Below are positions 51,300 through 61,290 of a DNA stretch of 64,000 nt, in pieces. The notes under the pieces are model-generated. The model was not told the DNA's origin. It made no database searches and worked only from the letters and a program-made list of their open reading frames with translations. Source of the stretch: Amyelois transitella (lineage: Eukaryota > Arthropoda > Insecta > Lepidoptera > Pyralidae); NCBI RefSeq assembly GCF_032362555.1, contig NC_083507.1, positions 5,025,001 to 5,089,000 on the forward strand. The letters are read 5' to 3'. Position numbers and translations under genes: made by a program. Every line of letters begins with the position of its first letter. Positions within the stretch are counted from its first letter, which is position 1.

Positions 51300-53457
51300 T
51301 ATTTTATTTTATAAAATTGTTATAAATAATATGACTAGGTAAGTTAATTATCTAATTTATTTAAAAACAACTCAAACTAAGTATCATAAAAAATAATCCT
51401 TCGTAAAGTATGTATATGTATGAACCTCATCATCATAAATCAATTAAAAATGACGATAAATTAAAAAAAAAGAGATAGGTACACTACACTTAAATAGAAG
51501 CCACACATCCAGCGCAACATTTTAATAACACTCATCTCTCATACTGTGCTACTCCAACGGTAACCATATTTCACTGTGGCAAAAAAGAGGGAGTTTTAGG
51601 TCTGTAACTAGAGTAACTTTAACTTTAATCTCGCGCCATTTTGGATGCCGCGATTAGTCTTTCCTTGATATACGTAAGTTGTTCGTGGACAAAATATTAG
51701 TTAAAATTTTAAAAGTAATTTAAGTATTCCAAAATCACGATAGCTTGGATATAAAATTAATAAATTCTGAGTTCCACCTTGTAAGTACTGTACAAAAACT
51801 TATTTGTACAGGAAAAATTAAATTCTTTAAATGTTACGTATGTAAATCTGCAAGAAGTAATTTTAATAATGAAATTATATGTAATGATCAACGACCGACT
51901 ACTTATATCAGATGAAAAATTTCATTTAAATCCTGGTGTACTCGTAAATTTAAGAAATTATAAAGCTTCCATCTCACAACAGTTACCTACAGGGGGATAT
52001 GAAAACGAAAAGATTGAACCCCGTGAACCGTAAAGTATACCAGAAACCATGCATTAATACTTCTTTGTTATTTTACTCATATCAAGGTAAAATCCGAATC
52101 AAAGGTGTAAAATAGTGTTTACTTTAGGTGTTAATAAGTCCCATTGTTAGGGAGTAGGCGCAACTGCCTAGCGTGAAGGTAACAAAACATGTAATACCTA
52201 AACATTTAAGTTAAGAGTTATATTTATGTACATTAAAAATAAATTATTTTAAGTTTGTTCAATACAAGTTCATAGAAGTTTCTGACAGAGAAAAAGGGAA
52301 CACTTTAATGATGTGATCTCTACAAAGGATTTGAGACAGGATGGGAACCCCCAGTTTAATAAGTAATGTCAAGGGCACGTATGGCCTCGCTATTCCTTTT
52401 ATTTTTGATATTGTGACTCACACAAACGAGTGAGTTTTATTGCGCATACTCATATAATAGAATACCTTTCAAATGAGCGATAGATTTCGTCTGAAACAGA
52501 TCTCCTACGAATAAGCAATTGTACTTATCTACTGATTGGTATACTCGTATCTAACAAATTAATAAAATGGTTAAATTACTATCTTCATAGGCACTACTCT
52601 AACCCACAAAATAAGATACTATAGGAGGTATATGCCTACTATCGAATTCCTCACCATTCAGTTGTGCAAAAGTCAAGGTTCAAAGTAGTGTATTGACTTA
52701 CCAACTAAGCATAGCGAAAAAAGTATATCTTAATATTACTAGCTTTTGCGCGAGACTCTGGTGCCAAATTTCGTGGAAATATGACCAGTAGTTTTTGAGT
52801 TTATTAAAAATACAAAAATACTAATCTTTTCTCTTTATTATTGCGTGTATGTGGATTAAAAATATAATTTCTTACAAAAATAATTTTCATCTAATTAAAT
52901 TATAAACGTATGAACGAATTACCTTACCTAATTAAATAACTTTGTAGTATGTATTTATTTTGAAATTCCAATGTTCAAATTTTTGTTCTAAAATTGTGTG
53001 TTATGTGCATCCTTCAAAATATGAGTAAGAGTATGATCGAAGCATTCTCTGCCTCATGTTCTAGGAGAATAGCGCAGTGTTTTGTTTCGCAATAAAAAGC
53101 TACGTATATCCTTTAGCAACTACCTATTTCTACATCACTGCTTTTCAAACTGGTTTTATAGAATCTCAGAAGTATTTATGAATTATTTAGAATTAATCCT
53201 TGGGATATAAACTTTAAAGACCACTGTCGTCAAATGCTTCCTCTTAGGTGCAAAAAGGTTCAATATTTTATCGCAACCTGCCCTTTAAGACGACATTACC
53301 TACCTAATAGAATTGCGATGAGTTGACGCACACCGATGATGATGTGTCTTGTATACTAAAAAGATATCGATGTGCTCATTTTTTATCTACCTAATAAAGA
53401 GGCAAGTTCTTTTAACATGAGTCATCTGAATCTATTTATCTTTTTATACATAACTAG
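51300..53457. other. Gene-free region
   Basis: AT-rich; the only other recognisable item is a weak non-LTR 3'-end remnant near 52739-52850 ('ctagcttttgcgcgagact', 'ccaaatttcgtggaaatatgaccagtagttttt'). Confidence 0.45.
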
Positions 53458-53660
53458 AGGCCGCCCGCGACTTCGTCCGCATGGAAACCCTATCAATCCC
53501 GCGGGAACTCTGGGATAAAAAGTAGCCTATGTGTTATTCTGGGTCTTCAGCTACCTACATACCAAATTTCATGGTGATCGGTTCAGTAGTTTTTGCGTTA
53601 AAGAGTAACAAACATCCATACATCCATACAAACTTTCGCCTTTATAATAGTAGTAGGATT
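53458..53660 (+). repeat. Non-LTR 3'-end repeat, well preserved
   Basis: 'ggccgcccgcgacttcgtccgcat', 'aaaaagtagcctatgtgttattctgggt', 'taccaaatttcatggtgatcggttcagtagtttttgcg', 'agtaacaaacatccatacatcc' and 'tttcgcctttataatagtagtaggatt'. This is a very common lepidopteran repeat, probably the 3' end of an RTE-type LINE or a SINE using it. Diverged copies lie at 6580, 30350 and 32520. Confidence 0.8.
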
Positions 53661-53869
53661 GGGCACAGGTTAAGGAATAATTTTAGAAAAATGCCGGATC
53701 CTTAATCAAAAATGCAAACACAGATAAAATACAATACCTACTATACTTTTACAAATGTAGTCAATATGTCCTACTCAAGGCACATCAAGGATCGAAAGAT
53801 TTCAAAGTCAAAAAGAGTCATTTAAAAAAAGGATACAATTACCATCGAAACTTACCAACAGTGTGGGTT

Positions 53870-54127
53870 ACATACATACATACATACCGTCACGTCTATA
53901 TCCCTTGCGGGGTAGACAGAGCCAACAGTCTTGAAAAGACTGAATGGCCACGTTCAGCTATTTGGCTTAACGATAGAATTGAGATTCAACTAGTGACAGG
54001 TTGCTAGCCCATCGCCTAAAAAAGAATCCCAAGTTTGTAAGCCTATCCCTTAGTCGCCTTTTACGACATCCATGGGAAAGAGATGGAGTGGTCCTATTCT
54101 TTTTTGTATTGGTGCCGGGAACCACAC
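53870..54127 (-). repeat. ATGT-tailed SINE-like repeat with 7-bp target duplication, next to the GMC gene
   Basis: Reverse orientation, near full length, with GTGGGTT at 53863-53869 and 54128-54134. It ends only 27 bp before the acceptor AG (54153-54154) that precedes the first GMC coding exon, so the branch region or pyrimidine tract of that intron may come from the repeat. Confidence 0.95.
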
Positions 54128-54169
54128 GTGGGTTCATTAATGAATTACTTACAGGTATGACAAACCACC

Positions 54170-57100
54170 ATGCGATGGATAATTGGTGGCTGGATGTGCT
54201 TTTGTATGATTCAGACAAAAGCATTAGACCCTTCAAAACTATTTGATTTTGGAACTGATTTATTTCGGCAATATCCTCGTAATCCAAACGAAGGTTTTAT
54301 ACAAGATTACACGCCGAAAGATCAAGAGGAATTTGATTTCATAATAGTTGGAGCAGGTTCGGCAGGATGTGTGCTAGCAAATCGGCTGACGGAAATTGCA
54401 GACTGGAATGTGCTTCTTATAGAAGCTGGAGGCAATGAAAACTTTTTTACTGATATTCCAATTTTTGCTCCATTCCTTTCAATAACGCCTTTGAATTGGG
54501 GTTACAAGTCAGAACCAGAGAAAAGAGCGTGCAAAGATTTAAGAGGAAAAGTATGTTACCTGCCCAGAGGCAAGATTCTCGGTGGGAGTAGCGTGTTAAA
54601 CTTCTTAATATATCAACGAGGTCATCCTGATGATTTCAATGACTGGGTTAAAATGGGCAATCCAGGTTGGAGCTACTCAGAGGTGCTTCCTTATTTCAAG
54701 AAATCTGAAAATATCAGGATTCCTGAATTAAAGAATTCTTCATATCATGGTCGAGGTGGTTATTTAGATATAGATTATGCTCCTTTTAAGTCTCCTCTTG
54801 AGATACCTTTTAGAAAAGGTGCTGAAGAACTCGGTTATAAATGGAATGATCCTAACGGAGAACAGGTTATTGGGTTCACAAAACCGCAAGCTACGATGAG
54901 GAAAGGCAGGAGATGTAGCAGTTCCAAAGCATTTTTAGAACCAGTGCGGTTTCGCCGAAATTTAAAAGTGACAAAATTTTCGACTGTGGAAAGAATATTG
55001 ATCAAATCTCAAACCAAATATGCATATGGAGTAGAGTTTAGGAAACATAATAAAAGGTAATTCATTTAATATACATTTACTGTTACAGAAGATTAACTTA
55101 CGCATGCAGGTTCAAAAAATTTAATGTTTTTCTCGTTTATTTAAAAAAAACAGACTGCAAGTCCGAGCTCGTCGGGAAATAATAATGGCTGCAGGCAGCA
55201 TAGGTTCCGCGCAGCTATTGATGCTGTCGGGAATAGGGCCTGCGGACCACCTGATGGATATAGGAGTCAAACCTATATTAGATCTACCCGTGGGTTACAA
55301 TTTGCAAGACCACGTTACCTTTTCTGGTAACGCCTTTCTAGTCAACGATAGCGACCTTACCGTAAGCGATGTAAGTATCTTCATTTGTTTCGTAGGTGAA
55401 ATTAGACGAACAAAGAGCGACCTAACTGCACTTAATTGGTTTTCAGTTAAAAGCTGCATCGCCCGCTTCAGCGGCAGCCTACCTAGCCGGCCAAGGGCCA
55501 TTGACTTTGCCTGGTGGGTCGGCCGGTCTAGCGTTCAGCAGAACCAAATATGCCTATGATGACCCGTCCCCTACTCGACCCGATGTAGAACTAGTCATGG
55601 GAGGTGGTTCCATCGCCGGTGATTTATTTGGATCCTTAAGGGCTACAGTTGGTAATCAGTCTCAGTCATTGATTTTGCTTAATATAATATAAACTATCAG
55701 TATTTCAGATAGGTATTAAGAATTTTTAAATTGTTAAATTATAAGCTGTGTCCATTAGACACGACACAATTAGACACTATCACAGCTTTGACACGGAGAA
55801 GCGGGCTAGTAGCTAGGTATTATTAATGAAAGCATAAATACCCGGTCTTGTAACAAAACACAGTGTGTAAGTACTTACTGCTCCTTTTCCCGCGCAGATT
55901 GTGATAATCAATTAAGGAAGGGACGATCTTATGAACTTACTTGCTGTCCCGGCAAACGTTGTTCTGCCATCAAAATAAATTTTAAGTAATTTCTAGTTAC
56001 AAAAAAATGTTAAGGGTTTAACAACCTAAGCTACCCCTAAGTGTTAAGACAACCCTTAACACTTAGGGGTATGAAAAATAGATGTTAGCCGATTCTCAGA
56101 CCTACTGAATATGCATGCAAAATTTGGTTAAAATCGGTAAAGCCGTTTCGGAGGAGTACTTAATCCTTTTTTTAACGATAAGGAATAGCCACCCGTCACT
56201 GACGTCATGTCTGTCTATCATCTGAATCTTAATTCCATCATTAGGCCATTGTGCTGAATGTGGCCTTCTTACAGCCCTGCCAACTCCGTGAAAGATAAAA
56301 ATTTTATGTATATGTATTATGTGTGTACCTATGTGAATACATGTAAAAATATTTCTTATAGGTACTTACATTTATTTCGCAGGTATAACTGATGACTGGT
56401 GGTCTCATGTCTATTATAAACTTTCTCTTCGGGCAAGGCAGCAGTCGTTTGCCCTCAATCCAGTTCTGATCAGACCACGGAGTGTTGGGAGGTTGACCTT
56501 GAGAAGCGCTCGATTCTCAGATCATCCTAAGATACAGTTGAACTACTTTGAAGATCCCCGCGATATGGGAGTGCTCATCGAGGGAGTACGCTTGGTAAAC
56601 TTACTTTTCAACAAAATCTATCTTCCGGTATTGCCTAATGCCTATATGTAATGTTATTTTTCTATACTATAAGTACACTATAGAGTAGGACCAACCCACC
56701 TCTTTCCCATGGATGTCGTAAAAGGCGCTTTAGGAAAAAGACACATTCATCTAGTACAAGATTAGATATTAGTCTAATAGCAAAGAAAAGTTTGTGTCAG
56801 CTGCTTCTCTACCCTCACCATTAAGAAAGTGTAGCGGGAGCGATGATTCGGCTCGACCGCCACCAAAGGGAAGATCTTCCGCCAGGCTAGGTGTTATGCC
56901 TGGGGAACCGCGGCTCCGACGATGTTGTGTCGGAGGTTGTATATATAGCTCCAATCCGTGAAATCTTTGAAATCGCGTCTTAGATTCTTCGCTGCTATTG
57001 GTTGAGCGCGTCAATTTCTTCGAGATGATTGACAGTAGTTGTGAGATTAGATGTTGTGGCGAGTGGCGTAGAGATATCGCCACAGTACTCCCCCCCAAGA

Positions 57101-58846
57101 CCGGAGGTCTGAAGTCTTGATCTTGCTGTGCAATCTGTGCTTCAGTAGCTTGCAAGTGCCAGTTGTCTTCCAGTGAGTCAGAAGTTGCTCGAAGTCCTAG
57201 TGAGTCAGGAGTGAGCCGTTGCGTTGCTCGTAGTCTGCGGTGAGTCGAGACAGTAGAGAGCGAAGTCGACTTGTTAGCGCCGGAAGATATCGTGCAGAGC
57301 TGCCACGCTGGAGAGAAGAGCGGCCGTCGAAGAAATCCAGGCGTGGGCTGCGGTAGATGTGTCGGTCGCTGAAGTCGATGAGAGTGAGTGCGGGTGGAGA
57401 CAGGACCAGGAAGCTGCGATTGACCTGCTGCGATACCCAGTTGTTGCTGGCTTGCTGTGAGACTGCTTGCAGAGTGAGGAGTGATGCTGAGGATTGGAGT
57501 TGATGATGATGGAGAAGGTTGCTTCCAATCACGTCGGGGTCACCAATGTAGCGGGAGCGATGATTCGGCTCGACCGCCACCAAAGGGAAGATCTTCCGCC
57601 AGGCTAGGTGTTATGCCTGGGGAACCGCGGCTCCGACGATGTTGTGTCGGAGGTTGTATATATAGCTCCAATCCGTGAAATCTTTGAAATCGCGTCTTAG
57701 ATTCTTCGCTGCTATTGGTTGAGCGCGTCAATTTCTTCGAGATGATTGACAGTAGTTGTGAGATTAGATGTTGTGGCGAGTGGCGTAGAGATGTCGCCAC
57801 AAAAGTAAAAGTCAATTAAGGGAAAGACTTGGAATACTTATTTTAGGCGATAGGATAGCCTAAAATAAGTATTCCACCTTGAAACTCAATAACATAGACC
57901 ATCTAGCTGAGCATGCCTTCGAATTTTTTCAAGACTATTGACTGCCTACCCCGTAAGAATATATCTACTTTCATTATTAGTTTCTTACGACATTATTTTT
58001 TCTGATTTCAGGCCCAAAGAGTGATAACAACGAAGGCATTCCAACGGTACGGCACGCGGCTCCACGACACGCCATTCCGAGGATGCGAGCACTACACTTT
58101 CGATTCGGACAAATACTGGGAATGCGCCATAATGCAGACTTCCATTACATTGGATCACGAGGTAAAAGTTTTTTTTTAGGCAGCATTACACATATTTATC
58201 TTGTGAGCGTTAGAGAAAAGCCCCGCTGAGGGAATTCTGGGCTTACAGAGGTTGCCGTGCCCTGCAATTTCCTTCACTTTAGAAAAGGACAAATAGACCT
58301 ATACCGTTTTCCCATGGTTTTCGTAAAAGGTCTGTCTACACAGATTCAACAGCCTCAAAAAGACTTAAATGCCACGTTCAACTGGTTCGCCTACTGATGA
58401 AATTGAGATTCAGGTAGTAACAAGTTGCTAGCCCATCGCCTAAAAGAAACTCAAGCATAATTCACTTTAACAATCAGCGTGGGAAAAAAGCAGCTGGTAC
58501 AAACGTTTTTCTTTGCAATCTGACCAGAGGGAAAGCTTGAAGCTTATTCCCTTATCGCCTATCTCGGAGTTTATATTTACTAAACTTTTATTAAAACTAC
58601 AGATACAAACCGCACATTTTCTAGGTTGGCACATGCAAAATGGCACCTTTGGGCGATCGTACAGGAGTTGTATCTCCCAGACTATTAGTCCATGGCATGC
58701 AAGGGCTCAGAATCGCAGACGCGTCAATCATGCCTCGAATACCAGCCGCGCACACGCATGCCGCAGTCGTCATGATCGCAGAGAAGGCTGCAGACCTCAT
58801 AAAAGAAGACTGGGGCATGCTCAGCAAGAAGTGCACTCATTGTTAA
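54170..58846 (+). CDS. GMC oxidoreductase, glucose-dehydrogenase-like (6 exons, 630 aa)
   Basis: Exons 54170-55056, 55154-55370, 55447-55651, 56383-56594, 58012-58161 and 58625-58846; all GT/AG, all phases fit, 631 codons with stop. FAD-dependent oxidation of an alcohol or sugar type substrate; insect members act in cuticle, immunity, detoxification or ecdysteroid metabolism. Seen: short hydrophobic N-terminus ([15 protein letters not shown], possible signal peptide), FAD-binding GAGSAG at 61-66 with LIEAGG near 83-88, GMC signature 1 ([20 protein letters not shown], about 132-151), signature 2 ([16 protein letters not shown], about 310-325), and C-terminal DHEVGTCKM with catalytic His 556. 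The partner residue 44 positions on is His 600 (AAHTHAA); many relatives have Asn there. ATG 54170 is preceded in frame by TGA at 54158. Intron 4 hosts a TRIM element. The substrate cannot be told. Confidence 0.93.
55935..56165 (+). repeat. Dispersed repeat 'cccggcaaacgttgtt ... cggaggagtact', long form with hairpin
   Basis: Same family as 23600-23810 but with an extra middle part containing a perfect 17-bp hairpin (TACCCCTAAGTGTTAAG at 56032-56048 against 56055-56071, 6-nt loop). It lies in intron 3 of the GMC gene. Confidence 0.7.
56210..56325 (+). repeat. ATGT-tailed SINE-like repeat, 3' half
   Basis: 'tatcatctgaatcttaattccatcattaggcca', 'gctgaatgtggcc' and 'ccgtgaaagataaaaattttatgtatatg' follow family order. 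GMC intron 3. Confidence 0.6.
56685..56735 (+). repeat. ATGT-tailed SINE-like repeat, head fragment
   Basis: 'gtaggaccaacccacctctttcccatggatgtcgtaaaaggcgctttagg' in GMC intron 4. The 3' part of the family resumes at 57809, on the other side of the TRIM insertion. Confidence 0.65.
56830..57084 (-). repeat. TRIM 3' LTR (minus strand)
   Basis: Same sequence as the other LTR save one base, preceded on the minus strand by the polypurine tract at 57085-57100. Confidence 0.88.
57547..57801 (-). repeat. TRIM 5' LTR (minus strand)
   Basis: Carries a TATA-like TATATATAC on the minus strand, consistent with an LTR promoter. The primer binding site follows at 57546 and below. Confidence 0.88.
57809..57965 (+). 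repeat. ATGT-tailed SINE-like repeat fragment with internal hairpin
   Basis: Family order: 'gtcaattaagggaaagacttgg', 'ttttaggcgataggata', 'agctgagcatgcc', 'ttcaagactattgac' and 'tgcctaccccgtaag'. It holds a perfect 18-bp inverted repeat (GGAATACTTATTTTAGGC at 57831-57848 against 57858-57875, 9-nt loop) that other copies lack. Confidence 0.65.
58310..58455 (-). repeat. ATGT-tailed SINE-like repeat, diverged
   Basis: 'acagcctcaaaaagacttaaatgccacgttcaactggttcgcc', 'aattgagattcaggtagtaacaagttgctagcccatcgcctaaaagaaac' is the reversed family body, with a plus-strand-like 'ccatggttttcgtaaaagg' in front. It lies in the last GMC intron. Confidence 0.65.
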
Positions 58847-58871
58847 ATAAACAACCAAAAATTTGTTGTAT

Positions 58872-58877
58872 AATAAA
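58872..58877 (+). terminator. Poly(A) signal of the GMC gene
   Basis: AATAAA 26 bp after the stop codon; another hexamer overlaps the stop (58846-58851). Confidence 0.6.
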
Positions 58878-58913
58878 GACAAAATAACAATACCTTATTG
58901 AAGATGATATTAT

Positions 58914-58919
58914 TTTATT
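58914..58919 (-). terminator. Poly(A) signal of mRpL51
   Basis: TTTATT on the plus strand reads AATAAA on the minus strand, 60 bp past the mRpL51 stop. With the GMC signal at 58872 the two 3' UTRs must almost touch or overlap. Confidence 0.55.
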
Positions 58920-58978
58920 AAAATATCTAACAGTAATAGTTTAGCTATGCTTTATACATATAACATGAGAATATAATA

Positions 58979-60072
58979 TTAGTTGGGGGATGGCCCAGTT
59001 TTTGTTTTTCTGTTGAGTTTTCTATACAAAAATCCTAGTCTCTTCTCAATTTCTTTCCACTTGGTGGGCCTCACAAGTGGCGTAGCTGTTTTAGCCCACA
59101 TTTTCTTCTTTCTTAATAAAATCTAAAAAAAAGAACAAATAAAAAAAGTGGTTGCAAGTCAATATTTTCCTTTTTTGTCCAATGAAATGAAATGAAATGA
59201 AATATTCTTTATTTACTTGAAACATGGTACAAATTGTACATGGTATAATATGGTACATAGTAATCCATCATAGGCCAAGCTCAAAAGAAACATAAATCAG
59301 TTAGTATTTACCTATAAGGTAAAGATAATTCAGTAGTTTAAAACAAAACCTGCTTTAGAAAGAGATAAGATTAAGATATACATGAACAATCTAACATAGT
59401 TATAAATAATTTATCAAGGCATGTAAATTAAGGCAAGCCAAAAAACATTAACTTACATGATATTCTCTTCCACTTACTCCCCTTATCCATGAGGGTATAT
59501 TGTAAAGAGTTTTAACTGGATGTATGTCACCAGATCCCAATATATCTATGTAATCATTCTGACCAAACAAAGCTTTTCTCTCAGTCCAAACATTTGAGGG
59601 CCTGTAAATTAAACAAAACTTGCTTAGTTTCACCTCAACCTGGACTTGAAAATATCCAACAAATTTTAATAAACTGTTACCGATATTCTGGCAATGGCAA
59701 AGGCTTCCCTTGAGTCCTAGGCAACAGTCCACCTGACCAAATTTTTTCTTCATAGCCATACCGGCGTAACAGACGCGTTTTATCTGCATGATATCGTGTC
59801 CTGTAAATTATATGGACATGTTGACAATGAGTGAACAGCAGCAGGTAAGTTAGTAATCGCTAATAAAATTGATCCCGATAGTGAATAATCATACTAGCAT
59901 AAAGCAATATACAAAAAACTGAGGTTTCTTCGTACTCCAATGTGCTAAATAGTCTAAAAGGTACAATAATTTCAATATCTTATTAGAAGTGAGGGCAAAA
60001 CGAAACTAACCTAACTGTATTGAGAGTTGGTCTCCAAAATGTTTTTAAAATTGTAGAACCCAGCCACTCCAT
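58979..60072 (-). CDS. mRpL51: Mitochondrial ribosomal protein L51 (4 exons, 156 aa)
   Basis: Exons on the minus strand: 60072-60011, 59800-59681, 59601-59457 and 59122-58979; GT/AG borders, phases fit, 157 codons with stop. Large-subunit protein of the mitochondrial ribosome, made in the cytosol and imported. The N-terminus [20 protein letters not shown] is basic and lacks acidic residues apart from Glu 2, as in targeting presequences. Family marks: [20 protein letters not shown], then [40 protein letters not shown], then [10 protein letters not shown] and the C-terminal [18 protein letters not shown]. These match what I know of insect mRpL51. The length is slightly shorter than fly orthologues. 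Tail-to-tail with the GMC gene. Confidence 0.93.
59183..59340. repeat. (ATGAA)n simple repeat with LINE-tail-like flank in mRpL51 intron 3
   Basis: 'caatgaaatgaaatgaaatgaaatattctttatttac' followed by 'atggtacaaattgtacatgg'. The pentamer repeat beside 'attctttatttac' looks like the tail of a minus-strand non-LTR element. Confidence 0.45.
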
Positions 60073-60782
60073 TATTTTTCCGAATAATCTCCGTCTCCTT
60101 ATTCAGTTCATACAACAGATTTATTAAAAAAAGATGAAAATGAAGAAAGAAATTACATATAAAGACAATGTTTTGGTTTTCACTTAAGTTTCTGATTTTT
60201 GACTAACAGTAACAGGCAGGCTGTGCTGTGCAGTGCAGTACATTAGTGTAAAGCTAGTGACAGTGACAAGTTAACCAACAAATGTAAAAAGCGCAGAAGG
60301 TAAGTAAAAGCGCTATAGATCTTCCGTTACGAATTCCAAGTTTTCCAAAATGTTATATTAATATGACACTACAAGGATTTCTTTGATTATACAGATATAA
60401 AAATAAAAAACTAAATTATAACCAAATAAAATTAATAACAGATATCTTAATAATTAATCTAAAATCTAAGGTTAATGAAATAGATTGAATATTTTATTTT
60501 TGCAACTACATATCTCGAGTTACTGTACATTATGAAAGAAAGAAAGAAAAATCTTTATTTGGCGCAAAAGGTAACATTAAATTGTTCATAATCTTAGAAA
60601 TAAAAAAAAATAGAATAATGATTGAATAATTTTACCAGTCCACTGTACTATTCTTTCACATTTTATGGTTTTGTCAACAAATTTAAAAACATTACTTGAA
60701 GAACATAAACATTACTTTATTTATATGTCTGTCGTTTTGTCACTATTTGTGTTAGAGTGTCGGCTTAATTTGTAAATAATTA

Positions 60783-61089
60783 TAAAAAGAGATGGCAAAT
60801 AACGTGCCACGTGCCGTATGGTTCCTGGCACTTTAGATAAGGACCACTATAACTATGCCTTTCTCATTCGTGTTTTTTTTTTTTGTATATTTTGCTCTTA
60901 TAAATATCGCTTAAAATTTTCACAAGATATTACTTTAAAAAGAGATGGCAAATAACGTGCCACGTGCCGTATGGTTCCTGGCACTTTAGATAAGGACCAC
61001 TATAACTATGCCTTTCTCATTCGTGTTTTTTTTTTTTTGTATATTTTGCTCTTATAAATATCGCTTAAAATTTTCACAAGATATTACTT
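60783..61089 (+). repeat. Recent tandem duplication, unit about 153 bp
   Basis: Copies 60783-60935 and 60936-61089 are almost identical; the visible difference is 12 against 13 T in the poly-T run. Each unit contains a head-like fragment of the ATGT-tailed family (GTGCCGTATGGTTCCTGGCAC, then 'ataaggaccact'). Confidence 0.93.
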
Positions 61090-61238
61090 GTAATATTACC
61101 TTTTAAAATAAATAATTAAAGAAAAATATGGTATCTTCCTTTCGCTATGTACTTTATAATAGTAAAATTTATAATAGTTAACAAACATGTGTTTGAAAAA
61201 CTTAATTGGTTTTATCGACTTGATATTGATAAATTGAA

Positions 61239-61290
61239 TCTATCGACATTGTCCATTGACTGTAAATAGTCAATAGACAATGTCGATAGA
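61239..61290. repeat. Hairpin with 23-bp arms (one mismatch)
   Basis: Left arm 61239-61261 starts TCTATCGACATTGTC; right arm 61268-61290 ends GACAATGTCGATAGA; loop GTAAAT. One mismatched pair. May be a MITE relic or foldback. Confidence 0.85.

Larger units (their letters stand above)
56830..57801 (-). mobile_element. Miniature LTR retrotransposon (TRIM), very young
   Basis: Two direct repeats of 255 bp (56830-57084 and 57547-57801) differ at one base (ATATCGCC against ATGTCGCC near the end). They begin TG and end CA and are flanked by AAAG on both sides (56826-56829, 57802-57805), a 4-bp target duplication. Read on the minus strand, a primer-binding-site-like TGGTGACCCCGACGTGAT follows the 5' LTR after one base, and a polypurine tract (CTTGGGGGGGGAGTAC) precedes the 3' LTR. 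The 462-bp interior has no gag or pol domain; small minus-strand frames cross LTR and interior. It must be moved by an autonomous LTR partner. It sits antisense in GMC intron 4. Confidence 0.93.

Noticed and set aside
54157-54246. Alternative GMC start at ATG 54157
   Set aside because: It is in a different frame that stops at 54246; the FAD-binding frame starts at ATG 54170.
57197-57583. 128-residue minus-strand open frame
   Set aside because: Spans the LTR and interior of the TRIM; no gag or pol motif, probably fortuitous. The similar frames in the two LTRs (56769-57155, 57540-57815) are simply the repeated LTR.
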